A DNA stretch of 64,000 bases, taken from positions 79,698,543 to 79,762,542 of the forward strand of contig OX465281.1 of assembly GCA_949987705.1 (NCBI GenBank), read 5' to 3'. Positions 34,575 to 45,709 of this stretch are shown one piece after another (positions within the stretch are counted from its first letter, which is position 1; every line of letters begins with the position of its first letter). The notes under the pieces are model-generated. The model was given only the letters and a program-made list of their open reading frames with translations, did no database searches and had not been told where the DNA came from. Origin of the DNA: Thereva unica (lineage: Eukaryota > Arthropoda > Insecta > Diptera > Therevidae). The translations under genes were made by a program, and so were the position numbers.

Positions 34575-35142
34575 AAGGCCAAGGATTAAGCCAAATGGGG
34601 GCGCTAGGCCATTCAAAATTTTGGGGCCCCCTTTTTTAATAATTGTAAAATTAATCTCTCCTAAAGTCCTCTGCTTGTACGATATTTTTCCTTACAAGTG
34701 GGAAAGGTCCCCACCTTTCCCATTGAATGAGGAAAACGTTCTTTTTTTATCAAGAAAATTGACCAAATGTGTTTTACAAAACGACCAAGCACCAAATGGT
34801 TTTGTGACGTTAAAAACACTGGATCGTTTTTGTTTTTTTATAAACAAGCTTGAGTTTGTAAGCACTTTTTCGGGTCTTTACCTCGCGATTTGAAATTCGA
34901 ATCGTCAGATGAAATAACAATCGAAAGAATAAATGAATAAATATTTTTAAATATTTTGCGTTTAAAAATACATATTAATATGATAAATGAATTTATTAAA
35001 AAATTAAAAATTTGTTTCTCGAAATTAACTTGAAATTAAAAATTGTTTTTAAAAAAAATCATATCAGATTTTCGTGGGGGCCCCTGCTCGTCGGCGGCCC
35101 TAGGCCATGGCCTAGTCCGGCCAATGGGTAATCCAGCATTGA
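34575..35142. mobile_element. Possible decayed hAT-like element
   Basis: The right end, read backwards, begins CAATGCTGGATTACCCATTG and runs through a ggccatggcctagggccgcc stretch that I recall from hAT ends in insects. The left end (caaggccaaggattaagcc...gggggcgctaggccatt) is a weaker match. No clean 8-bp duplication is seen. The flank 34219-34574 holds nothing recognisable. Confidence 0.45.
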
Positions 35143-37190
35143 TCATGGCAATATGAAAAAATTCCCGAGGGCAAAGGGTTATTAATGATATGATATCCCT
35201 CCATCCCTCACGATTACAAATATGCATTTTTTGTGGAAATACACCGTTGTTCCATTATTTATGTATTTATTCGAATCCACTAAAAGACATTTTTACTTTT
35301 AAGGCTTTTGTTGGTAATTTTACTACTATATTACCACTAGAGGTTGTACAAGGACTGGTTGGACATCTTGTAAAAATAGTAAAAATGTATTTGCATACCA
35401 GCAAGTATTTTTAAATTTTTCTGAAACATTGTTTTTTGCGGTGGAGGTACTTATTTTAGCTTCTTCGAAAATTCGGTTTTATTATCATGTTACATATTTT
35501 TTCTCATTGGTGCTTATTATTTTATGTAATTGGCAATTTTTTTATTTCTAAAGTCTTTTTTATGCTCCATATTTGAATAGAAATTTTCTTTTCATCATAT
35601 ATGAATTATATAAAGTAGTATGTATTGAAATTATAAAATATTTAAAACTACTACGACTAAGGCATTCTATTTTTGTACATTCATTTGATCAAATTTTAGA
35701 TGCGCGAGATAAGTAATTCGGTAAATATTTGGATTAATATTAAAGTCAAAATAAAATGTAATGCAATTCAATTTCTAATTATATATTATGTGGCTACCAA
35801 GACGCGAAAACTACCTAATTCTTAATTCTGTTATCTGAATCTTGCAAGTCGTGAGAATATTGTAAAGTGTATATCTTTATTTTAAAATAAGATTTGGAAG
35901 CCTTCCTTGGTAGTGTTGGAACTCTGAATTATATATTTTTGTTTTTTTTTTGTTTTACAGTATTTATATTAGTTTTCTTGGTTTTGAACATATTAAAATA
36001 ACTATACATATTATAATCACAATGATTGTTATATTGATACTATATGATACATTTTACGATAATGTAATTAATTTTAATTTTCAAAACTTTAAATTGCAAT
36101 ACTTTCAATAAACATAGGTTTTACATATGTTTGGTTATAATTTGTTAAAACTATTGTTTTTAGACTAGGAAATTATTCTTGAACGTATTTTATTTTTACA
36201 ATTATGAAAGATCTATTAAATTATTTTTTCCAAGAATAATATTTCTATCATCATAATTTTGTATTATGTTTTTATTGCTTTTTATCATCCGCCATTCGTC
36301 AAAATTAAATTAATTTTATTTTTGTTATACATATATAAATTTACATTAATTAATCAAACGCAATTCTTACTTATTTTCAAATCGTTTATTAAGTAGCGGT
36401 GGAATTAGTAATAAATCTGTTTGAATATACATAGATTTTTGTAATTTTAATTGCTAATTACTGCCTAATGACTATACATATTTCATAATTCCAATTGTTA
36501 TCATCTTAATTTTTAAGTAAGTTTTTTGGAAATAAGATCGCTTAATGTACTTTTAGCATTCTGAACATTTTCTTCGATCCTAATACTACCTTTCTGCTGT
36601 TATTACTGTCTTCTTTTACCTGTAATAAGATTTTGAGCCTGCTTTTTTCCTGGATCAGGCTGGTGTGCAGTTATTTTTTTATGGTCTTCTGTATGTTTGA
36701 TTTTGCCATTTATTACATTTTGTTAGAATAATTCAATATTATCTGAGTAAATGTATCGCCATTCCGTTGTCCACTATTATTTTGCTGGGCTTTTCAAATC
36801 TTAATTATGTCCTTGGCGAATATCGATAATTAATTGGATTTTTTGGTTCTGTGTGAGCCACTTTCCACATTTATTTTAATGATTTCATTTTGATGTAGGC
36901 TTTTTCGGGGCTGTAAGTTGCGTTTGCGTTTTATTTAAAATTGGTTTTATTTTGTACATTTTTCACATAAAATTATGACGATAAGTACCAAATAAAGCCT
37001 ACTTTTACATCAAAATTTGAGAGCCGATAGATACTGCACAAAGAATTTATCAAATATCTGTGTCTAAGGGCACTCCGTTATTCATCGATAAATATAAATC
37101 CGTACGTGAGGCCCCTATTACGATTGTCGATTAACGATCGACTCGACTATAGTCGCGATTGTGTCGATTAATTTTCTTTTTAGCATTGTG
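35143..37190. other. 2-kb AT-rich stretch without recognised genes
   Basis: No open frames of note. Minor structures: gatgtaggcttt (around 36895) pairs with aaagcctacttttacatc (around 36996). The stretch ggcccctattacgattgtcgatt (from about 37112) resembles, in reverse, sequence ending near 55515, and may be a transposon end. Confidence 0.5.
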
Positions 37191-37193
37191 TAA

Positions 37194-37332
37194 TACCCAG
37201 GACACACCAGCACTCTTAGTCTTGATTATGACGTCAGAATGACCTAGACTGCATTTTATTTCCATATCTTTTGTACGTCTAAGTCATTTTGACGTCATAA
37301 TCAAGATTAAGAGTGCTGGTGTGTCCTGGGTA
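37194..37332. mobile_element. 139-bp near-perfect foldback MITE
   Basis: Arms of about 57 bp starting TACCCAGGACACACCAGC are nearly exact reverse complements with a short loop. TAA flanks it (37191-37193, 37333-37335). TA flanks with CCCAGG ends fit too. The RNA would form one long hairpin. Confidence 0.85.
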
Positions 37333-37361
37333 TAACCCAATCGACAAATATTTAGACTACT

Positions 37362-38115
37362 TGTTAATATATCCCGCACGAAAAAAAATATATTTTCTAT
37401 AAATAAAAAAATTATAAACAAGTAAGATCACTTTACGAATTATTTATTAGCTTTCAAAAAAAATCAACAGACAGTTATCGCGTTCCGTTCGTATTTGGAA
37501 CTGTGCTAGACCCGTCGCGTCCTAGAAAATAGAATAAAAGGATTTGTCAGTAAATTAATACTGTGTGAGTGGGAAGAAATACAAAACTAAACGCCCACCA
37601 TGCGTACATTCACACTCATAGCATTCCATACAAATCATCAGCATGTTTGTGGATTTTCTTCCTTCTCAAGTCACGCAGACCCCGACGCAGTAACCTCACA
37701 AACCACGCTTACCACCCTGATCACGCAGACCAGCACATGGCATGAGTTCCTCCAGCCAAGCCGGATGACTCATCCATCAACCCTTGAGTTCGGGCACGCA
37801 GCCCAAGCTCAACACTCAACATCACATGCGCACAACAGTTTGTGACTCATCTCTCAAACTACCCTTTACACCACTATACCAAAAACGACCAACAAATCTA
37901 CGAATACAAATTCCACTCACTGCTCTTGTTCGCTCCACATCCCAGGACACTGTTTTCACTACTGTCTACTGAATTAATATTCTAAAGCTACTTGCGGATT
38001 TCTGCTCATTAGTTAACTAACATGTGCATGTACATTCATATGGTTAAGATTCTTCCGAAAAGAGTTATTTGTTGTTCTCTTTTTTTTCTTCTTTTACCTC
38101 AAATACCTTCTGACA
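37362..38115 (-). repeat. Gypsy B 3' LTR (intact)
   Basis: 754 bp with TG...CA ends. It matches the three pieces of the right LTR: 47463-47602, 52008-52533 and 53988-54043. The integrase reading frame runs into its first bases (stop at about 38094), so the polypurine tract is weak or unusual. Confidence 0.88.
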
Positions 38116-39841
38116 GCTCGGCCATCCTGACTCGTTGAATGTCCTCGTTCATTTGCCTTCTTCTGGAGCCGCGTCGCCTCATCTTGTACTTTTTCCTCCT
38201 CATCGTCTTGGTCATCTTCTGACGTCGATATTCTTCCACTTGGTACCCACGGCTTTAGATTGTCAACGGCTTCCACACAAGTATGCTTTGTTCGTCTGCT
38301 CCGGTATGCCCCTGGTAGTTCTTCTACAACATCTATCATTGGGTAGCACCTTTTTAAAAGGTCCCTTGTATGCCGGGTGTAATTTCTTACTTTGACCTTC
38401 TGCATAGGTATGTTTTTGTGCCAGGACTAATTCCCCTACCCGATACGTTCTTCCCGGTCGTCTTTTCCTATCAAACCTCTTCTTTTGTTGTTCCTGACTG
38501 ATTTCTACTGTTCGTTTGACTTCTTCCCTTGCCGCTTGTAAATCTGTCACCCTTGGCCTATGCTCCTGAACTTCAATTGACAACTGTGCGTCCGCTTTTG
38601 GTCTGAGTTTGTATCCGAACAATAATTCACTGGGAGTTCGTTTTGTCACACTATGTATTACATTGTTAATAGCGAATTGAATGTTCGCCACCTCCTTGTC
38701 CCATTCTATGTCGTCTTCACAGGTTTTTGCCAAGGACGCCAATACGGTGCTATTAAACCTCTCAACCTGAGCGTTAGCCCTTGGTGTAGCAACCGCCGTC
38801 TGAATGTGCTTTATTCCAGCATTTTCAAAGAACTTCCTAAATAGATGTGCAGTGTAACAGCTACGGGCCTTTTCGTAAACGTCAAAGCAACAGAGCAACA
38901 ACGCATCGGCAACAAAGCAGCGCAAAATTCTTCTCGCATACGTTTGCATGCATTCGAAATTGGCTGCGCTGTTGCATTGACTGTTGCGCAACAAACTTGA
39001 ATCTTGTACGTTTCCGAACGAATGACTTTGGATCAACTGCGTTTACAAACTCATTGCATTGTTGCAAAGCATACGTATGTGTTTACGAAAAGGCCCTACC
39101 TTTTTCTGTAATTATCCTATTACTACTCCAAACATTTCTATTATCCATCCCATTTAGACAATGTATAAAAGGTACAGTCTTAGTATTTTTAACCGCTCTT
39201 AAGAACGTATATCTTGTCGAGCTTTCAACTGCAACTATCAAGTATTTTTTTCCTTTTGGACTAGTATTAAAGGGTCCTAAATGTTCCATGTGCATGGCGT
39301 GGAAAGGGCTAGTCTTTTTCTCTTTTGGGTGCAAGAATCCTTGTGTTTTTCCCGTAGGCTTTTTGTGAAACAAGCATGGTATGCAACACTTAATATATTT
39401 GTCCGCATACTTTCGCATGCCAGGAAACCAATATGTTTCGCATATTTTATTTAATGTTTTCTCTAATGAGTAGTGTCCGAAGTCATCATGAGCAGCTTTC
39501 ACTATTTGCTGTCGCATTCCCTTTGGTATAACCCACAGATTTCCATTTTTCGTTACTCTGTATACTCTTCCATTATCTAACATGTACTCCTTATGTATTG
39601 TTTTCTCGTAATCCGTTTCAGGTCGTTTCTGTAAAATATCTTGGATTGATACTAGCTTTTCATCGGTTAATTGACTTGCCAAAACCCAATCGGCAACCTC
39701 GATTTTCATTATTGATTCATGATCATTATCATTTATTGGTGATTCATTTGGAATAGCGTTCCGACTAAGCGCGTCTACATGTTGCATCCTCGAACCAGGA
39801 CGATGTTCAACTGTAAAACTGAAATCCTGTAAGAGTAGCCA
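38116..39841 (-). pseudogene. Gypsy B integrase region
   Basis: The zinc finger HDDFGHYSLEKTLNKI ... CCIPCLFHK (H-H-C-C) is at 39505-39365. The catalytic core follows with MEHLGPFNTSPKGKKYLIV (around 39265), a region split by a MITE (38865-39096), and TAVATPRANAQVERFN (around 38780) carrying the catalytic E. The C-terminal part has YRVGELVLAQKHTY and AYKGPFKKVL (around 38350), and a charged tail rich in D and E. The enzyme would insert viral-type DNA into chromosomes; here it is broken by the MITE and a frameshift near 38330. Confidence 0.85.
38865..39096. mobile_element. 232-bp MITE in gypsy B integrase, TAC duplication
   Basis: GGGCCTTTTCGTAAAC and its reverse complement lie between TAC (38862-38864) and TAC (39097-39099). 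The interior is rich in GCAACA/TGTTGC motifs. It interrupts the integrase core between ...ITEKGRAF and CYTAHLFRKFF. Confidence 0.87.
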
Positions 39842-40067
39842 TCACCTGGCTATGCGTGGAATCAAGTCCTTTTTGCTCGCTGCCGTAATGGAATTGCAGT
39901 CGGTTATTACCTTGAACGGTATATCCAATAAGTATATTCTAAATTTTTTTGAAGTCTCCACTACTGCTAAAGTTTCCAGCTCGTAGGAATGGTATTTTTC
40001 TTCTGCCTGCGTAGTTCGGCGACTATAATATGCAACTGGCTGTAGTTTTTCATTTTCATTCTTTTGC
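39842..40067 (-). pseudogene. Gypsy B RNase H, C-terminal half
   Basis: The frame QKNENEKLQPVAYYSRRT, then YHSYELETLAVVE and FKVITDCNSI is the second half of RNase H, with the catalytic E and D. Its first half lies at 44635-44861; the 4.56-kb DNA transposon separates them. Confidence 0.85.
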
Positions 40068-40071
40068 AATT

Positions 40072-40106
40072 CGTGGGTTAAGAACTAGAGAAGCGTAAGC
40101 GCAAAA
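40072..40106 (+). repeat. Left terminal inverted repeat of the DUF7869-type element
   Basis: Starts CGTGGGTTAAGAACTAGAG and continues GAAGCGTAAGCGCAAAA. It matches the reverse complement of 44596-44630 at 34 of 35 positions. Confidence 0.88.
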
Positions 40107-40530
40107 TGACAACTTCTCAGGGGAGCCAAAAAACAATTCAAATATACCTACTGTTATAGCTCTTATATGGCAAAATCTATAGTAGTTAGATATCTGATTT
40201 TTACTAATAATAAAGCTTTATTTGTCGGCTACAGAATAATGTAACCTTTTGGTCAATCATAAAACGATTTCATTTAAAAAAAAATTTATTTTTCAAAAAC
40301 TGGTTGACATATGTCATTTTGGCTGTTACATAAATTCAATAATGTGTGAAAGCAAAGGAACTTCCGTTAAAATGGCTATCTCTCGTGGCTTGCGGAACAA
40401 GCACCCATAAGCAGTAATGGTACTTTACGTTTATTTGGCACGAAACAAACTAAGGCTACATAATCAAACTTTTTGCGTTAATAACGAATGCCAAGATACG
40501 TTATTTGAGCGATTACATTAAAGGCATATC

Positions 40531-40560
40531 GTCGTTGTCAAATGAATATCTGCCATGTGC
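40531..40560 (-). repeat. Subterminal inverted repeat, left
   Basis: The reverse complement reads GCACATGGCAGATATTCATT then TGACAACGAC. It matches 44338-44367 at 29 of 30 bases. The core GCACATAGCAGAT also occurs at 40736, near 44099 (acacatagcagata) and, shortened, near 44211. Such repeats could be transposase binding sites. Confidence 0.8.
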
Positions 40561-41119
40561 AAAAAGTATAATTTTGAGATATTGAAAAAAAACGTTCTCC
40601 TGTAAAATTTTATATGAAGCAGATGTTGAAAAGTAATTTAAATTTTAGTTATATTGTGTTCTACGTTATGTTATTTGATTTTTAGGTATTCAAATGTAAT
40701 AATTTATTTATTATTGTTACATTACAGTAATTTATGCACATAGCAGATTATAAATTGTCAATTATTGACCCATAGCAGGTGTTAATAAAAAAACATATCT
40801 GATTAACATTAGTATTTTATTACTATAAAATAAAGAAACAGGCTTTAATCAGACTTATACTTTAAGCAATTATAAAATGGATGGTAGTCACGGTCAATAA
40901 AGGGTTTAAGTTCCTGTAAGTGATTGAACTTAGTTCTAGTTATTTCCAATGGGCCGTCATACAATGCTGAAGGCACAGGATACTCTTGAGGAAGGCGCCT
41001 CCGTTGAGGAAGTATTATATAATCCTGTGGGTGGCGAAGTTTGAAGCACACTTCACTACTAGACCTATATAAAACTCCTCTGATATCATTTACAGTAGGT
41101 TCACCCTTTTTTCTACCAG

Positions 41120-41451
41120 GGGCCGTATTTGGTTTCTCGAGTCGACATTGTCGTCTGTCGATAAATAAAAATTGGGATTTGGCGACACCATATCGTCTCT
41201 TTACTTGTCGATAAAGACATTTGACGATTATTAAAAAGCTCAATTTATGCATGCAATAAACTTTTAACAATTTCTATTTTAATTAAATATACGTGATTTG
41301 CTGCCTTGGAATAATACCACCCAATTTGATGGTTTTGTATGGTTGCGCTTAGCTTTCGATTTGGTCGTGAAACCAAATATGAAACTTAAAGAAAATCGAA
41401 AAGCTTTTTTTGTCGATTCGATCCATCGACTCGAGAAACCAAATACAGCCC
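41120..41451. mobile_element. 332-bp PIF/Harbinger-like MITE, copy 2 (CAG duplication)
   Basis: It has the same ends as 28627-28958, GGGCCGTATTTGGTTTCTCG and its partner, with opposite internal orientation. CAG flanks it (41117-41119, 41452-41454). It breaks the DUF7869-like gene, which otherwise reads through in phase. Confidence 0.92.
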
Positions 41452-42928
41452 CAGGTCTGATAGAGCGAAAATTGGTGGTTAGCTGCTCGTAATCTTTAAA
41501 AAAATCGTAATGTAGCACTCTGATATCATACGGTTGTTTGGGTCGAGCCTGGCGCATTCTTGTTACATAATCTTGTGGGGCATAAATAGGGGGTTTGATA
41601 TAATGCTCTATAGTGGAGTGCACACTATCTACCTCCATCATCGTGTGTCCCTTTTCTAGTATAATTTGTTCTATTTCTACTTTGAAAAAATAAGAATAAT
41701 CACTTAAAGCACTCGTCAAAACCTTGTTTCTATTTTGATAGTTACACCCATCACTAATTATGGTAATGTGTTTATAAGAACTGCATGTAGTTTTAAGGTA
41801 ATCTATCATACAGCTTGTAAATTCGTTGGACGTAACTCCTCCATCTGCTTCGTGCCAAAAATAAATAGTTACATCCCCAGAACGAGAGTTATAAATTGTA
41901 AAATTATGACACTGCAGTTTCTGTTTATAATACAGTGCTCCTGCAAGTAAATTTGGTGCTAAAAGAACACTTTGCACGTCAACAGATATCACCAGGTGAT
42001 CGGGTTTATCCTTCAAATTTTCTATAGCTTTGTTTTTAGCGCTACGTGCTTCGTTTTTTTTCTGGACATGTGTCTCATACTCATCTTGCGAAACATTTTT
42101 TAACTGAAAACTGGAGCACACATCGCATTGATCCTTTCTCGGTTTGTGAATTGAAATGTTCTCGATACTAAGAACACTTAAAAAGGTATTTCTCGACACT
42201 GGTTTTTTATTTTGTTCAATGCACCACGTTTTGTAAACTGCATGCATGTGTAAGTGCGATCGAAAAGTTGACTCAACGTAAATACGCTTTGATGATGCTC
42301 GGCAATAGTGACTACTCACTTTTGGAAGTAAATTCAACCATTCGGACACCGTTCCTCGTGCACTTTTTTTCGGGATGATGCCCCGACGATGTACAATTAA
42401 AGTAGGGCTTTCATAACCATCTGTCGTACCTGCTATTGTTGTACTGTCCTTAACCCAGCGCAAGAATGAATCGCGTCCGAGATCAAGTGTATTTAAAAAA
42501 AACAATCTGCACACTTTTATTCTGGTATTGTTAGGGTCACACTTTGGCAGAAATATATCGAAACCAGTTTGTTTCTTGGAAGTCATACAATTGTCACGTT
42601 TGCGTCTCCTCCGCACATTTCTTTTAACGACTAACCCTTGCACGAAAGCTTTTTTTTCTTCCCATGACTTTATATTCCAAAACTTGGAATGCAACGCAGC
42701 CCTTTCTTCTTCTGAGATCAACCCGCACATGAAACTATTTTTAGAATTTTGTTTCCTTGAAGTGTGACTACAACGAACTTTCATACACCTGGCTTCTCTA
42801 GGTACATTTTTTTCTATTTTGCCGTCTATTTTCTTATAGCCCATGTATTTTTTACCCAGTAAACGGAGACGTTTGGTTCTTGTTTGATGGAAAAGAGGCG
42901 CTTGAGAGCTGCTTGGAAATGGTGAGCT

Positions 42929-43282
42929 GCTGTCTCCTTCAGGAAATGAACTTTCTGTAACGTTCTCAACACATGCCCCAGAAGATGTGGACGGGTGAAC
43001 CGATTGCATTGGTGAGCTGTTGTCTTCTCTTTCAGGAAATGAACTTTCTGTAACGTTCTCAACACATGCCCCAGAAGATGTGGACGGGTGAACCGATTGC
43101 ATTGGTGAGCTGTTGTCTTCTCTTTCAGGAAATGAGCTTTCTGTAACGTTCTCAACACATGCCCCAGAAGATGTGGACGGGTGAACCGATTGCATTGGTG
43201 AGCTGTTGTCTTCTCTTTCAGGAAATGAACTTACTGAAACGTTCTCAACACATACCCCAGAAGATGTGGACGGTTGAACCGA
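42929..43282 (-). repeat. 93-bp minisatellite coding for 31-residue repeats
   Basis: Four tandem 93-bp units, the middle ones almost identical, lie in phase in the N-terminal part of the DUF7869-like gene. Each encodes HPSTSSGACVENV...FPEREDNSSP. Confidence 0.92.
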
Positions 43283-43383
43283 TTTCCTTGGTAGTTCTTG
43301 GATTAATAGATCCTGATACTCCTCTTCTAATCCTTTATTGTCATTGACTATTGGAATTAAATCTTTCTTTAATCTGTCCATTT

Positions 43384-43710
43384 TAGGGCTCAAAAATAAA
43401 CTAATGCACTTTAAAATTGATATGATTTCTAACAGTGTGAAGATTGGTTAAGCTTTAACACTCACTACTACGCGATTTTAAATTGTGTGAATTTGCACAT
43501 CACGACTTTATAACAAGACAAAACGTACTTCACAAGTTCATTGTCTTTCCTCTGTTCATTTAAGGGTTCCCAAATAAACTAATGATCTTTAAAATTTCGA
43601 ACAGTATGAAGATTTGTCAAGTTTTATCACTCACTACTAATCCGATTTTAAATTGTAAATTTTTTAACTAGAGAAAACGTACTTTACAAGCTCATACAGC
43701 TAATCAACTG
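43384..43710 (-). repeat. Tandem duplication upstream of the DUF7869-like gene
   Basis: caaa(aa)taaactaatg...tttaaaat...actcactacta...gattttaaattgt...aacgtact(t/t)cacaag occurs twice, beginning about 43391 and 43571. It covers the likely 5' UTR/promoter. Further upstream, 43922-44030 is an imperfect hairpin (acagaaatttgtata and tatacaaatttctgt). Confidence 0.7.
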
Positions 43711-44337
43711 ACGGCTTATGATTAATGAATTGAATGAATTACTCGTCAATAATTTATGTATAGGTAGCATAAAATATGAGAGCAAATTTGAGGGTAAATA
43801 CAAATAAATAAACAGTGAAGAATTATTATCCCCATACATAGCAGTATTATTTGAGAACAAATAGTTCTTGATATGGACATACAAATAGTAATACAATTAT
43901 ATTATTAATAACGCAAATTGTAGCTCTTTTACTGCACAGAAATTTGTATACTTTTCTCTCTCTTGCACGAACGTGGATTCCAGATAAAGAGAAAACTATA
44001 CAAATTTCTGTGCGATAAAAGAACTCAAATTTTCGTCTTTCTTTTGCGTTTGGGTTGTAAAAGGGCCTTAAAGACTTGATTGTTCCGTTTTGACTAAACA
44101 CATAGCAGATACTTTACTAACCATAACAGTTGATTTTGGTCAAATAAAATATGTTATGTGCACGTTTGTCACATAACAGTTTTCATTTGACAATATTCTG
44201 GCTGATGCACATAGCATATTTTTTTTACCGACCGCTGTTCACGGTAATATGCTTAGTTTGACATAGGAGTCTTTTTATACGATAGTTTGGTTAGTAAACC
44301 ACTAATAATGGTCAAAATGTCGAAATCGCCAAAAAGT

Positions 44338-44367
44338 GCACATAGCAGATATTCATTTGACAACGAC
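44338..44367 (+). repeat. Subterminal inverted repeat, right
   Basis: Partner of 40531-40560, 263 bp inside the right end. Confidence 0.8.
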
Positions 44368-44595
44368 GATATTCAGTGTCTTATCGCTCTGTAAATCGAG
44401 TTACGATCGTTACGCTCGTAATTTATTTGGACAAGATTATTGTAAGTAGAAACACTTCATTTTGGCAATAAACAAATATCTTTTGTTTTTATACGTTTTT
44501 GTTGTACTAAGCAATCTACACACTACATCGTTCCAGTTTTTTGGCACATCAAAATATGGGGATTAAAACAGTGAATGGCGAAAAAAATTTTGTAT

Positions 44596-44630
44596 TTTTG
44601 CACTTACGCTTCTCTAGTTCTTAACCCACG
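44596..44630 (-). repeat. Right terminal inverted repeat of the DUF7869-type element
   Basis: Partner of 40072-40106. It ends CTTAACCCACG, followed by AATT. Confidence 0.88.
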
Positions 44631-44634
44631 AATT

Positions 44635-45709
44635 AGTATCCCCGCGATACCTACTTTACTTGCATCGGTATGTACTTCGGTGTGAGCCGTGGTGGCGTAA
44701 ATGGCTAGGGCTGGTCTTTCCAATAATCGTGCCTTCAGCTTTTCAAATGCTTCTTGCTGTTTTACTCCCCACTCCCATGGGTTAGCTTTACAAATAAGTT
44801 CGGTAAGTGGGTTGGCAATTAAGGTATAATTTCTTATAAATTGCCTGAAAAATCCTGTCAATCCTAGAAATTGTCTTATCTGGTGAACATTTTGTGGAGT
44901 AGGAAAATCCTCTATGCTCCTTGTCTTCTCTTAACAGGCCGCATCCCTTCTCTACTAACTTCGTACCCCAGATAATGGATTGATGTTTGGAAGAAGCTGC
45001 ATTTTTTTTGGATTTAGCGTTAGTGTGTTTTCTTCTATCAGTTTTAATACCGCGTCTAACCTATCAATTCCCTGTTCAAAATTTATTGCAGGAATTAAGA
45101 TGTCGTCCAAATATGCCATAGCTGCTGTTCCCATAAGTGGTCCTAAAACTTTATTGAACATTCGCTGGAAAACTCAGTGCGGTTGACAACCCGAAAGGCA
45201 TTCTGTTGAATTCGTACTGTCCGTCGCAAGTTACATACGAATGCCGTTTCATACCTTGATTGTTCCTCTACTGATATTTGGTAATACCCTGACGTCATAT
45301 CAAGAGTTGTAAAATAGAAATAACCGTGTAAGTTGTTTAACTGATCATCTATCCTGGGTAACGGATACCTATCTTGAATTAGTTTCGAATTTAGTTTTCG
45401 ATAGTCGATGCACAGACGTTGATCGCCATTTTTCTTTCTTACCAATAACGCGGGCGACGAATAAGGTGAATTTGACTCCCGAATAATACCATTTTCTAGC
45501 AGTTCGCTAATAATGTTCTTTACCTTTTCTCTTTCACTGTGTGGCATTCGATATGGTTTATAGTTGACAGGTTTTTCGTCCAAAAGGGAAATTTTCATTT
45601 CTGCAACTTCCGTTTTCCCTAATTTTTCTATTGAGGACGCAAACTTTGCTCCATATCGGTATTTTTGAGAGAAGTATATAACACTACCTTCGGCAAAATT
45701 TTCCAACAA
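44635..45709 (-). pseudogene. Gypsy B reverse transcriptase and first half of RNase H
   Basis: The RT opens with YKPYRMPHSEREKVKNII (around 45555) and continues with SPALLVRKKNGDQRLCIDYR (45455-45400), FYFTTLDMTSGYYQI (around 45310, catalytic D), and AMAYLDDILIPAINFEQG (45120-45070), carrying YLDD. The tether MTGFFRQFIRNYTLIA (44861) and the RNase H start AHTEVHTDASKVGIAGIL (around 44680) follow. Frameshifts lie near 45200 and 44930. The RNase H frame is then cut by the DNA transposon. Confidence 0.88.

Larger units (their letters stand above)
40845..43393 (-). pseudogene. DUF7869-like RNase H-fold protein, putative transposase, split by a MITE
   Basis: An intronless frame starts at ATG 43393 and runs 647 codons until a MITE inserted at 41451. 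The frame resumes after 41119 with RKKGEPTVNDIRGVLYRS and stops at 40845, giving about 739 residues if the MITE is left out. Residues 38-155 are four 31-residue repeats (SVHPSTSSGACVENV...). Then come IKVCRLFFLNTLDLG (292-306), SHYCRASSKRIYVE (361-374), RKDQCDVCSSF (419-429), SVDVQSVLLAPNLLAG (470-485), FWHEADGGVTSNEFTSCM (512-529), IISDGCNYQNRN (545-556) and KGHTMMEVDSVHSTIE (581-596). From memory this succession is that of arthropod proteins annotated DUF7869. Asp472, Asp548 and Asp589 or Glu596 are candidate catalytic acids. Position in a TIR element suggests it moves the element; this is inference. Apart from the MITE no lesion is seen. Confidence 0.75.
40072..44630 (-). mobile_element. 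DUF7869-type DNA transposon (candidate new family), copy 1
   Basis: The two ends are inverted repeats: the first 28 bp starting CGTGGGTTAAGAACTAGAG match exactly, followed by one mismatch and GCAAAA. AATT flanks both sides (40068-40071, 44631-44634). It splits the RNase H domain of gypsy B, which confirms the boundaries within a few bases. It holds one gene on the minus strand (40845-43393) and a second, subterminal inverted repeat (40531-40560, 44338-44367). Its own length is about 4.22 kb without the inserted 332-bp MITE. No known superfamily with these ends is recognised. Confidence 0.88.

Noticed and set aside
40845..43393. DUF7869-like gene as an ordinary host gene
   Set aside because: It lies between inverted repeats inside a gypsy RNase H domain, has no introns, and a relative lies 20 kb away in a similar setting.
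40072..44630. TTAA duplication (piggyBac/Kolobok type) for the DUF7869-like element
   Set aside because: TTAA occurs near both ends, but the bases outside it (cgtggg / cccacg) are also inverted copies, so TTAA lies within the terminal repeat.
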